A stretch of DNA of 64,000 nt from Prostheceraeus crozeri. Taxonomy: Eukaryota > Platyhelminthes > Polycladida > Euryleptidae. The stretch is taken from the NCBI GenBank assembly GCA_907163375.1, contig CAJQUW010010320.1, forward strand, positions 1-64,000. The letters run 5' to 3'. Below, in pieces: positions 50,720 to 60,829 of this stretch (position 1 is the stretch's first letter; the number at the start of each line of letters is the position of its first letter). Under the pieces are notes generated by a model. The model was given only the letters and a program-made list of their open reading frames with translations, was not told where the DNA came from and ran no database searches. Made by a program: the position numbers and the translations under genes.

Positions 50720-51700
50720 TCACTGTCGAACAGTTATAGATTCATAAATGGGAGCAGTACGTGAAAGACTAGATCTCCAATAAAGAAGCTTGTGGTCTGA
50801 GATACCAGTCTCGATGGATGTAATGGTAGAAATTGAGAAATTATCATTAGGTCTTGTAAAAATAAGGTCTATCGTACCACCAAGAATATGTGTTGATTCG
50901 TTGACTAGAAATTCAAACCCAAACGAATGGAATAAGTCGAGCAAAGTTCGAGCACTGGGGTCATCTGATCTTTCAATATGAATGTTAAAGTCTCCCGCTA
51001 CGACGATTTGCTCAGAACCAGTGATGTATGTTTCAAGGATTGTTGTTAGTTCCATGGAGAAGTTGGAGGAGAGTGGGCCTGTGCGATAGAGAAGAATAAC
51101 AATACATGTCGACGATTTAGAGGCTACTCTGCCAACCGTCATTTCATAACAATTAGTTTCATAACAAGGTAGTTTTGTGAGACCGACGGCTGCAGAGGAG
51201 GTAATGGCGACACCACCATGGTTAACTCCCATTGTATCACTTCTTATACGTTTCCTAGGTCTTTCAATAACATGAAGGCCAATAGACCGTAATCGACATA
51301 ATGAAACCGAGTCTTCGTCGTGCCATGTTTCTACTAATAACATTACATCCACACGCTGTTCACTGAGGATCTCAAGTAAATCGTCGACTTTGCTATTCAA
51401 CGAGCGTATATTGAATAGACCAAAAGAGAGCGCTTTATTTACGTTCAAAATATGTCGATCACACCGAGAAAAGGTGCTCAAAGTTCGAGGTCGTAGAGTT
51501 CGTAGATCATTCGATGGTTCTTTTGTTTGTCTTGTACGTGAGATTCGAGTCTTGATGGGGCAAATCCTGAACTTATCACAAACATGAGACTTATTGTGGA
51601 TTTTCAAAATGAATATCTTTCTTTTGACAAGGCGTTGAAGACCAGTACACGGTTTGCGTCGGATGTCACATATGGCAGGAATATCGTACACAATTACCAT
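50720..51700 (-). pseudogene. LINE AP-type endonuclease domain
   Basis: 326 residues in frame with the linker but separated by one stop (50720). Motifs: FNIRSLNSKVDDLLEIL (Asn), VMLLVETWHDED (Glu), HGGVAI, VVAGDFNIHIERSDD (Asp/Asn), GGTIDLIFTRP and GISDHKLLYW (Asp/His). It cuts the target DNA to prime reverse transcription. The N-terminal 60 residues are basic and may belong to the preceding region. Confidence 0.8.
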
Positions 51701-51850
51701 GTCATTGATCGATCAGAAATACTGCAGCGAACGTCTCGCCTGCACAATGTAGCAGGAGAGCGCTGCGCTATCCGACCAGCCAGCACGAGAGTGACTGATC
51801 GAACGAGAGTGTTGATCGTAGGGTACGACGTATTTCTAAGGTAGGCCCAA

Positions 51851-52745
51851 AATGTCTTTGGGAATGCGTGTACATTAAAACTTGTGTTTTGAAATAATTG
51901 GATATAAATTTATATTTTGATGAGATCCGCGATAAGTTTTCAAAGAAACCGGTTAGTTCAATTAAATGTTCACTCGGTGCGAATTAGTATATTCCTTGAT
52001 TTCAATTTTTCATTGCAACCTACTTACGGGCAAATTGCATAGAAATCCAGGAAATAGTTTAGGCTGAGAACCTGTTTAGGTCTGGATAAGAATCTGTTTT
52101 GTGCCTATGATATGATGTTACGAACGATTGAAATAATCCTATAGGCCTACTGCATTAATTTTCATAAATCTTAATGAAATTATAATATTTTCTGATTCTT
52201 CATGTCAGCAACTATTGAATACGTGTACGTGGACGAAAAATATTCACACAAAATTTGTCTCCCTTTGAAGTGATAGGTTTGAATTCATATACTAAGTGTT
52301 CTCGAACACTATCAATTCCTGATACGAAGTATTATTCGTTTATGTGTGGCGCCTATGTGCAGTATACTCCATTATTTCTGTGTAAGCCAAATACAATAAC
52401 AGCAGAACCATTGCATAGAAAATGCAGGTCTGCAAAGTTGACCTGGTGTACTGAAATTTCCATAATCTGAATTGGTATAGTAGATACATGGATGTGCGAA
52501 TATATTTTCCGTTGCGACGATATTTTATTGTAATGTTCAATTTCGTCATTTCAGCAGTGGGTTTCGTGAAATCTCGGACCGTGTCGCCAAAACGTGAGGA
52601 AGATTGTGATAAGTATCTGAATTCTTCACGAAAGTTGCATGGTAACTTTTGCAGCAAAATCTAACATTTCCCATTAATATAGCCTGCTGATTGGAATAAC
52701 CGATCCTTTGATTTTTCGGCAACTGGCACCAGTAGGTAGGGTTGA
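51851..52745. other. No gene recognised
   Basis: AT-rich spacer between two LINEs; ORFs are short and unlike known proteins. Confidence 0.5.
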
Positions 52746-52747
52746 AT

Positions 52748-55235
52748 TAACTTTTTTTTTTTTATATAATAAATTTTATTCAAACGAGGGATTAGTAAAG
52801 TTGCATGCAACACATAACTCATCAAAGAGTAGTCGATCCACAGAATCAACACGTCAAAGATAATTCAATTCGTATAAATTGTCTGTCTTTGGCATGCAGG
52901 ATTGAATACTGGCAGCGTTTCCACGTTGAACAGCCAGACTAAGTCTTTGTTTAAAAAACAACGTCGATCTTGTCTCTCCACTTCGTTCACAAATCTTCTT
53001 CCCGATGATGTTGACCAGGGTTTTGGCGTCGCTACCCCAAGCTCCCAGTGTTTCCATTGCAAACGGGCAGAAAATATGAGTGTTCGCCAAACTATGGTAC
53101 TTCCGTCTCTTTCTTTCTTCAGCATATGAAGCTAGTTTGCCTCCTTCTTGAGCACTGATTTGGATGTTGCTGGCTGCTAGGGTGTCGACACATGTGTAGT
53201 CCCAGATGAGAGGCAAACCTCGGCTCCATGGCGTTAAGGTGATGCCGTCGGGTCTTTTGCCGTCGTCTCGGCATAGGCCGACAGGTTCCAAGACGGCTGG
53301 CACACCTGCTGAGACAAGAGCTCGACGTATGACATCGTTTGCTTCACTATGTCGTGCCACTCTACCTCCGTTGTACCGGCAAGAGAGACCATGAGTACCG
53401 AACTTATCGATGGTTGCACCACATTTGCATTTATGAGGGATGCAAATCTCAGCACCAAGGCGTAAGGCAATGGCAATGCGCAATTGTTCATCACTTAGTT
53501 TTAAACCCAAGGATTGAATAGGCATGCAGTTTAGCCATATCCCGGCGTCAGGCGCGGAAGCGGATAACAGACGGCTCCTCGACTTGGCATCAAAAGTTTG
53601 GTGAAGAATCTCCTCGAATTTTCCTTTCACAAGGGGTTGATCCCAGGCCTTCTGTACGGCGACTGCAGAACCCGTTGGCGGCTGTTCAGAGGGACAAAGC
53701 GTCTGCCACAATTTCAAGCCAATCTCCAACTGAGGATCTGAGAATTCGACATTCGGTATTAATGTATTCGAGATCCCAGAAACACCGTATGAAGATGCTA
53801 TAAAAGCTGGAATGGCCAAGTCCGTTGCTCGCCGAAGTCCGAGTCCACCAAAAGCAGTTGGTAAAAAAGCTTGGTCATAAGACGATGGTGTAAGTGAGCA
53901 GTTGAGAATGTTCTCTAACGACGTTCTTTGCAAATCATCAAATTGCTTTAAGAGATGATGCAAGTTGTAAAAAGGAAATGTTCTTAAAGTATAAAGGAGT
54001 TTAGGAATGGAAAAGCAATTCTTCATGATGTAGAATGCATAATGTGAATCGAGGTCATCTAGTCGGTCAGTCAACTTGATCATGGCGTCTAATTTCTTCA
54101 GGAATAGAGTTGAAGCGGATTGTTCAAATAGAGGTGCGCCCAGAAGGGTTGCGTTGCTTTCACTCAAAAGTGTCATTTGTTCGAATATGTTAGGTCTCAT
54201 GTCGTCAATGATTCTCATGGGATCAAAAAGTTCACATTTAGACACATTCAAACTTAGGCCAAAACTGTCTGCAAGGTCTATAATTTTGTTCAGATCGTCA
54301 TGCACCTGTTTGAAATCCCCTATCAAGCAGCCATCGTCCAAGTACCACAGATTCACTTCACTGTTAAGTCTGCCTATAAGCTTGTTAATAGCAAGACTGA
54401 AGCACATTGGGCCTATTGGATCCCCTTGCTGTACACCCTCGGCCGAATCGAGACAATGGTCGCCATAGAAAAGGCTTGAATCATAACAGTATAATTGCCA
54501 GACAAATGGATATAACTCCTTGATCTCTGTTTTTACTTTGTTAAGAACCACATCTCTTCGTATTGTATTAAAGGCGTTGGTGAAATCAACCTTCAACATT
54601 ATGGACGGTATGTTGCTTTCAATTTTCCTGTTGAGATAACTGCGAACAGTATGAACAATAACTTCGGAGCCCCTACAGATTCCTACACCGAGTTGGTGAG
54701 GATAAAAGTCGCTCTTCAGTGAGCCAATACCATGGCGTGCAGCAATTTTGGCAGTAATGCGCCTGTAAACATTTCCAACTGCTATCGGGCGAACGTCAGA
54801 ATTCGCTTTGGTTAAGGCAGTCAAGGAAGCACCATAAAGGAAGGGAACAACCTCACTGGGAACCTCACCCCTCAACATCAAATTGCACAGACGGGTTAAG
54901 GCCTTGATCAGAATGTTGGCAATTTCCCCACATGGCTTTGTAATAAGGTCCTTCAAATGCTGCGGCTCTAAAAGGTCGGGACCGCTAGCTGAGCCTGAGG
55001 CAAAAGTTCGGATAGCCTGCCGCACTTGAGATTCATCACATTGTAGGGCCTCGCTGATATCCTCTACAGTGGGACTTTCCGGGTCATTGCGATTGGTATG
55101 AGACGGTGGATGTTTACTTTTCAACTTATTCAAAGTTTCATCATTGAATTGGGATAACTGTTCCACCGACGAAATAACACGAACCGGATTAACTGAACTA
55201 ATCATCCAAATTGCTGCATCTGGCGATCTTTGGAT
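52748..55235 (-). mobile_element. Non-LTR retrotransposon with restriction-like endonuclease, 5'-truncated
   Basis: One long minus-strand ORF followed by about 100 bases of 3' sequence and a T run at 52750-52762 (poly(A) on the element strand, after a TATAATAAATTTTATTC stretch). The 5' end joins an ATGCAT-rich minisatellite and then a piggyBac gene, so this copy probably inserted there and is 5'-truncated. Confidence 0.75.
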
Positions 55236-55277
55236 GATTTCTGGAATACATCCGGATGCATTATTTTGGGCATGCAT
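52854..55277 (-). CDS. RT plus restriction-like endonuclease ORF
   Basis: 807 codons with no stop. RT motifs: DVRPIAVGNVYRRITAKI (fingers, residue about 160), LKVDFTNAFNTIRRDV (motif A, about 225), GVQQGDPIGPMCFSLAINKL (motif B, about 290) and LWYLDDGCLIGDF (motif C, about 322). After the thumb come a zinc knuckle (HKCKCGATIDKFGTHGLSC, about 630) and a PD-(D/E)XK-type nuclease pattern (KRPDGITLTP, then LIWDYTCVDT, about 680-700), as in restriction-like-endonuclease LINEs. The first 15-20 residues (MHAQNNASGCIPE) come from the adjoining minisatellite, so the true N terminus is missing. The open frame implies a recent insertion. Family name not resolved. Confidence 0.75.
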   Translation of the reverse strand: MHAQNNASGCIPEIIQRSPDAAIWMISSVNPVRVISSVEQLSQFNDETLNKLKSKHPPSHTNRNDPESPTVEDISEALQCDESQVRQAIRTFASGSASGPDLLEPQHLKDLITKPCGEIANILIKALTRLCNLMLRGEVPSEVVPFLYGASLTALTKANSDVRPIAVGNVYRRITAKIAARHGIGSLKSDFYPHQLGVGICRGSEVIVHTVRSYLNRKIESNIPSIMLKVDFTNAFNTIRRDVVLNKVKTEIKELYPFVWQLYCYDSSLFYGDHCLDSAEGVQQGDPIGPMCFSLAINKLIGRLNSEVNLWYLDDGCLIGDFKQVHDDLNKIIDLADSFGLSLNVSKCELFDPMRIIDDMRPNIFEQMTLLSESNATLLGAPLFEQSASTLFLKKLDAMIKLTDRLDDLDSHYAFYIMKNCFSIPKLLYTLRTFPFYNLHHLLKQFDDLQRTSLENILNCSLTPSSYDQAFLPTAFGGLGLRRATDLAIPAFIASSYGVSGISNTLIPNVEFSDPQLEIGLKLWQTLCPSEQPPTGSAVAVQKAWDQPLVKGKFEEILHQTFDAKSRSRLLSASAPDAGIWLNCMPIQSLGLKLSDEQLRIAIALRLGAEICIPHKCKCGATIDKFGTHGLSCRYNGGRVARHSEANDVIRRALVSAGVPAVLEPVGLCRDDGKRPDGITLTPWSRGLPLIWDYTCVDTLAASNIQISAQEGGKLASYAEERKRRKYHSLANTHIFCPFAMETLGAWGSDAKTLVNIIGKKICERSGETRSTLFFKQRLSLAVQRGNAASIQSCMPKTDNLYELNYL

Positions 55278-55400
55278 CTAGCATATAGATGCATCCTAGA
55301 ATATATCTTTGGATGCATCCTGGAATGTATTCGGATGCATTATTTTGGGCATGCATTGGATGTGGTAATGCATCTCTGGATGCATCCCAAAATACATTTC
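55235..55400. repeat. ATGCAT-rich minisatellite at the LINE/piggyBac boundary
   Basis: Units built from GGATGCATTATTTTGGGCAT, GCATCTAGCATATAGATGCA and GGATGCATCCTGGAATGTAT repeat two to three times in alternating orientation. It supplies the end of the piggyBac frame and the beginning of the LINE frame. Confidence 0.75.
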
Positions 55401-55707
55401 GTTTGGCCACAAACTCAGGAGGTATCTCCCGACGATTCTTCCGCATAGTTCCTATAAATCCCAAATTCCTTTCTTTGAGTTTCTGCAATAGAGACAGAGA
55501 TGAGAAAAAGTTATCAGTAACAACGGATCGACCGACGTCCAAGTTATTCCTGAACTCCAGAACAACTTTCTCTCCCAAACCAAATGCGCGTGTGCTACCT
55601 GTTCCAGGATCTATTCCCAGGTATGGTCGCGTCCGGAGGCAGTATCCGTAGAACAAAGATATTTAACACTACTTGTTTATATGGAGTTCCCTATTAAATA
55701 TATATAT

Positions 55708-55740
<33 letters not shown>

Positions 55741-57644
55741 ATAAATTATATATATATATATATTATATATATTATATATATATATATATATAAATATAAA
55801 TATAATTATATGGTTCCCTATTAAACCTCTTTCCCGTAGAAGCATCACAAAGCGACCATAATTTTAGCCCGTATTTGCTAGAAGGCTTCGATGGCATATA
55901 TTGACGAAAACTGCATCGTCCGCGGAATGGAACTAGGGTTTCGTCAACTGTAACGTATTCGAAAGGGATGAAACGGTAATGAAAGAGTCTGTTCCCACAT
56001 ATCAAAAATATTGCCCATAGGAGCAAATTTAGAAGATTCACGACGTGTACTCAGTGTCGATACCAGATCGAAGCGCAAATACTTCGCGATCAATTCGTAC
56101 CGATTTCTCGACATAAATTGGTTTACACAAGTACGACCTTCGTCTTTCGACCACAGTGCGCGAATAACCTCTCCTCTACCTTTATAAACACCGGTAAGAA
56201 TAGTAATGCCGATGTATTTTGAAATCTCTTCTTTGTTGGTAACAAAAGAAACTTTCTCAGCTTTTGCTTTGTTATTTGTGCATTCAACAATGATTTGAAG
56301 CATTTCCTCAGTAAAGAATATCTGCCAGATAGATAGAACAACTCCCGTTTTACACTTTTGTTGTGCATGCGCACTCAATCCACCTGCAGATCTCATCACA
56401 TTGTGTGTTTGTCTTCGGCTATCGATGTGCGGTTCTCTACTCCATAGTGTTCCATCGCGTCCTACAACAGAAGAGTCATAGCTACAGTGAAACAGGACTA
56501 TAATTATGTACATGTGCAGTAATTCTATTGAAATATACCGGTACAGTAAGAGCATAAAATTGAAATAGCCTATATAGACAAGCTTCTATGCATTGAAATG
56601 CATGTCTATTGAGATATGCAACTTATGACTGTTAATGTATAGGCCTACACTGTATGTACATTACAAAAATTCTAGTGAAATATACATTATGTACATGTAC
56701 ATGTAGGCTATAAAGGCCTACATGCAGCCTACACCACATGAGCATGCAGTCCTTACATTTGCATGAAGCTTGTCAGACATAGAATAATAATGCAGGGCAT
56801 AGCTGGATCGAACAATAAACTTAATATTGAAATACTTGTACATCACACATTGATTGCACAGAATGAGCAATATATATTGAAATACATGTATGCACTATAC
56901 ATTTAATAATTCATCATGCTGAAAACTACACATGTACTTTCAGTACCTAAGCCTACTGAAATGTACAACGATGAAAGCAATTCCACTTTAGGTCTGCAGT
57001 CTGCACGAGACATTCACATTTTTTATATCATACTAACTTGTAAGAGGCTGTGCAAGCTGCTTCAAACATCTAAGTGGGATTCATATAGGCCTATACTGTC
57101 TAAAACTATTTCTGTGATCCATATTCTTTATTACCTGTGCATTAGTAATTCGACAATACGGTATAGAACTTCCTATGTAGGATAATAGAATAACGTTCAT
57201 CAATAATTGATAGTATAATAGTGTCTTTTATAGGATACAGCCTTTTATATTACATTTGGGCTAGTAGTATATATTTCGCAGAATATTTGATAGATATGAT
57301 AACTCTGAGCCGAGGCACAATTTATTATGAAAAGTTTCGTATATGTTACACACTTACCTTGATATGGGAATTGTTCTGTTTCCATTTCATATAGAGAGGT
57401 CTGTTGACTTTGTTGAATTTCATCTTGATTGTCACTATCTTCATCGTTGTAATGTTGAAGTGTTGGGCAGTTGATCTTCAAATATAATTTGCTGTTGGTC
57501 ACCATCTTCATTGCCACTTCCTACATTTACTTCATAATCACTGTCGATGTCACTTTCGGATTCGAGACTATCATTGTCCTCACACAATTCCGTAATACGA
57601 GCCAAAGCTACTTCTGCAGCAAAACGACGTGCAGCCGCCATCAC
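55400..57644 (-). pseudogene. piggyBac transposase, broken
   Basis: The N-terminal acidic exon is at 57358-57644 (MMAAARRFAAEVALARITEL, then DSESDIDSDYE-type text) with a frameshift near 57450. An intron with AG/GTAAGT donor (57357) and TTGTAG acceptor (56462) follows. Then comes the DDE region from 56461: EISKYIGITILTGVYKGRGE, ALWSKDEGRT, MSRNRYELIAKYLRFD. A frame change lies near 56000, then YVTVDETLVPFRGRCSFRQY (first Asp) and YMPSKPSSKYGLKLWSLCD. A TA-rich insert interrupts, then SVVTDNFFSSLSLLQKLKER (second Asp) and GTMRKNRREIPP. The end is lost at the minisatellite. PGBD4-like family; no intact terminal repeats seen. Confidence 0.8.
55695..55812. repeat. (TA)n microsatellite within the piggyBac gene
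   Basis: About 110 bases of AT/TATATAT with TAATAGGGAAC-type text on both sides, as if a short flanking segment (GTTCCCTATTAAA) had been duplicated around it. Confidence 0.85.
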
Positions 57645-57659
57645 ACACTATCTCAATGC

Positions 57660-58055
57660 GTAAACTGTTTTGCTGATTGAGAAAACGAACAACTACATTA
57701 ACTCACTTGCGATCACGTGATGACGTTTAAATCAACAATAGCCATTCACGATTCGCGATTGTCATCACAGCTGCTGAATGGAGAACTAGTCACTCGCTTG
57801 CATTATAATGTCCAGATGCAAGTAATTTACAATATAATATCCAGTCAAGCTACAATAGGCCTATGCAAATAATGTAGTGGCCTTCGCTCAATAACTTGAA
57901 ATATGAATTACGTAACTAATCAGTCAGATATAGATCACGATGAACATGTAACTAATGCTTGTATTCATAGCTATCTCTTTTAAATGCATCTTATTAAACT
58001 ATTCATTCCTGGGTCAAATCGACCCATGTGGACGCCAACGCAATTATTTTTCATT
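57660..58055. other. Possible piggyBac flank; no gene
   Basis: A TTAA (57994-57997) followed by TGGGTCAAATCGACCCA (58009-58026), an internal inverted repeat of a kind often near piggyBac ends. No matching end is visible, so this stays tentative. Confidence 0.25.
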
Positions 58056-59790
58056 GGTGTTCAAGGGTTAAGAAATCAAACTGACTATCGTGGTGTGTAC
58101 GTAAAGCCTGATCTCACTCCAAGTAAGTTGGAACATGAACAAACATTACGTGCTGATTTGAAGCGTCGGAGAGATGCTGGGTTGAACGTTACCATTAGGA
58201 AAGGAAAAACTGTGCCGATTTCTACGTGACAAATTCCAAATGCTCCCATTTTTTTAATGATTAACGCCTGATCAATCGTTTCTCCTGGAAAAATGGATGA
58301 TTTGAGACTATCCTGTTCGTGTTTTTCCCCAGACTTTCTCATTGTAACAGAGTCATGGCTTAACGATACACATGATACATTGCTTTTTCATATCGATGGT
58401 TCCCTTTCCGCTGTGATAGAGGTGGTCGCATCGGCGGTGGTGTGGTTGTTTGAGTGCATTCGCATATACAAGTTTTAAATATTCGTGAACTTCACTTTCG
58501 TGGTACCTCTGAATCATCGGTGGTATTTTTCAAAAGCGGCCGGAACCATCATGTATTTGTGGCTACCGTATATACATTCCACCTAATTTAGTCCATGGCC
58601 AACGAGAATTCATGCGTGTTTCACATGCGTGTTTTCATGCGTCAAAGTTTTCCCAAGTTTCAGTTTGCGTACAGATTGAAATCTGATACAACTAGTTGCC
58701 TTATTGGTATTCACGATGCTGTCACGAAGCTTTGGACCTTTGTGAAATGGACGGGTGTGTTTTGCTCAGCTATGATTTTTCGAGAGCGTTTGATACCATT
58801 GACCATTTAATTCTGATCAAAAAGTTAAGGACTCTGAACTATCCAAATGGTTTTGTTAAATTAATGATTTCTTATTTGTCAAACCGATTTCAGTGTGTTA
58901 AGGTCGGTGCTGTTACCAGCTCTTTTCTACCCATCTCCAGTAGTGCACTCCAAGGCTGTTTGTTGGGCCCATTTTTATTTGCAATCTATTGTTGCGATAT
59001 TACGCCACTGACATGTTCAACGCAAACATTTTAATATGCTGATGACAGTTATGAGATTTTGCCAATATCAAAATTGTCAGTTTCTGCCCCCTCAGAAATG
59101 GCAAACTCTGAAATTTGTCATCTTAGGGATTGGCTGTACGCAATATTTTTCAAATTAGTGTTAATAAGACCAAAGCTATGTATTTTCCGAAGCGCTTTTC
59201 CGATGTCAATTTTGAAATCCCAATAAGCATTGTAACTGAGTTGAAAATGTTAGGTGTCACTTGGAGTTCGAACTTAAAGTGGAACGCGCATTTTGAGGAG
59301 ATTGAAGTACGTTGTTCGAGAAGGCTATACCTCCTAAAAGTTTTGGAACCTCTTCTCAATCATGATGATTTATGGACTGTTTACCGAGCCAATATCGAGT
59401 GTGTCTTGCTTTATTGTTCTCCTCTGTATGGAATTTTGAGCTATGATTGTCGTAAGATAATTGAACGAATATTCAAACGTGTTCAGAAAATAATATGTTC
59501 ACCAATTTGTAGTTGTAGCAATACTTTGATATCTTTTCAACAAAGGCGTTGTCGGTTCTACAATAATTTTTATAGAAAGTGTCACAAACCTGATCATCCG
59601 CTGTATGAAATTATTAATCATCATGCCAGTACTAGAAAAGACCGCAATCCTGTAAACTTTTCTGAAACGGAACATCGAAGAAATTGTTTTACTGTTTTGT
59701 CTACGATAATTTACAATAACTTATGTGAGCTTGTGTGTGATGAATTTGTTTTATGTCACTTTTGATTCTCATTTGGAAAATATAAACTTT
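58056..59790 (+). mobile_element. CR1/L2-like LINE fragment, broken
   Basis: Begins with an ORF1-type C-terminal piece (58100-58229: VYVKPDLTPSKLEHEQTLRA, then RRRDAGLNVTIRKGKTV). An endonuclease start follows (58330-58385: PDFLIVTESWLNDTHDT), most of the endonuclease is missing, then RT. The 3' end is near 59785. Confidence 0.7.
58580..59765 (+). pseudogene. LINE reverse transcriptase fragment
   Basis: KFQFAYRLKSDTTSCLIGIH (58640-58700), then motif A LLSYDFSRAFDTIDHLIL and motif B SALQGCLLGPFLFAIYCCD (58696-59034). A stop (TAA, 59032-59034) is followed at once in the same frame by YADDSYE, the catalytic motif C. After another frame change the C-terminal part (59130-59765) has KMLGVTWSSNLKWNAHFEEI and the helical end QKIICSPICSCSNTLISF. 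The family fits CR1/L2. Truncated and inactive. Confidence 0.75.
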
Positions 59791-59832
59791 ATTCTCTCTT
59801 CTCTCACATCACAAGCAACCTGCCACTTGCAA

Positions 59833-60060
59833 AGCAAAATAACATAATCAAAGACAATGATTTCAATAAACTTTAAAATATGCAAACGGGTCCATATCAC
59901 TTGTCAGATTCAAAAAATGAAACATGAATTTAGTGAATCACAAAATCATGTCGATGAAAATTCAATAAAAAACATGAAATTTACAGCCAAAAAAGCACAA
60001 ATCGACTTTTCCTTGAAGACTTCCATTAAAATGCGGTCCATAAAATTCCCTTGATCAACA
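59833..60060. repeat. Dispersed repeat S, copy 2
   Basis: Counterpart of 45127-45365; its right edge leads directly into the 34-bp minisatellite. Confidence 0.7.
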
Positions 60061-60066
60061 GCAATA

Positions 60067-60826
60067 GTTTGATTCGATTATCCGATTCGATAGCGCGGAA
60101 GTTTGATTCGATTATCCGATTCGATAGCGCGGAAGTTTGATTCGATTATTTGATTCGTTAGCGCGGAAGTTTGATTCGATTATCCGATTCGTTAGCGCGC
60201 AAGTTTGATTCGATTATCCGATTCGTTAGCGCGCAAGTTTGATTCGATTATCCGATTCGCTAGCGCGGAAGTTTGATTCGATTATCCGATTCGCTAGCGC
60301 GAAAGTTTGATTCGATTATTTGATTCGTTAGCGCTGAAGTTTGATTCGATTATTTGATTCGTTAGCGCTGAAGTTTGATTCGATTATTTGATTCGTTAGC
60401 GCGCAAGTTTGATTCGATTATCCGATTCGCTAGCTCGGAAGTTTGATTCGATTATTTGATTCGTTAGCGCTGAAGTTTGATTCGATTATTTGATTCGTTA
60501 GCGCGGAAGTTTGATTCGATTATCCGATTCGTTAGCGCGCAAGTTTGATTCGATTATCCGATTCGCTAGCGCGGAAGTTTGATTCAATTATCCGATTCGT
60601 TAGCGCGGAAGTTTGATTCGATTATCCGATTCGTTAGTGCGGAAGTTTGATTCGATTATTTGATTCGCTAGCGCGGACGTTTGATTCGATTATTTGATTC
60701 GTTAGCGCGGAAGTTTGATTCGGTTATTTTACTCGTTAGCGCGGACGTTTGATTCGATTATTTGATTCGCTATCTCGGAAGTTTGATTCGATTATCCGAT
60801 TCGTTAGCTCGGAAGTTTGATTCGAA
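60067..60826. repeat. 34-bp minisatellite, about 22 copies
   Basis: Unit GTTTGATTCGATTATCCGAT plus TCGTTAGCGCGGAA, with two main variants (TCCGATTCG or TTTGATTCG in the middle; GCGCGG, GCGCGC or GCGCTG at the end). Units start at 60067, 60101 and every 34 bases after that. Confidence 0.95.
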
Positions 60827-60829
60827 CTT

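Larger units (their letters stand above)
48480..51850 (-). mobile_element. CR1/L2-like non-LTR retrotransposon (LINE), broken
   Basis: An AP-type endonuclease, linker, reverse transcriptase and C-terminal region follow one another on the minus strand. The 3' end lies near 48490-48530, where the minus strand reads a short AAC/ACA-rich tail (AACAACAACCACAACAAC). The 5' limit is uncertain. At least one frameshift and two in-frame stops separate the parts. Confidence 0.8.

Noticed and set aside
55695-55812. Tyr/Ile-rich peptide in the piggyBac frame
   Set aside because: It is translation of a TA microsatellite.
57984-58229. Host gene starting at 57984
   Set aside because: The YVKPDLTP...RRRDAGLN text is the usual end of a LINE first ORF, in line with the RT that follows.
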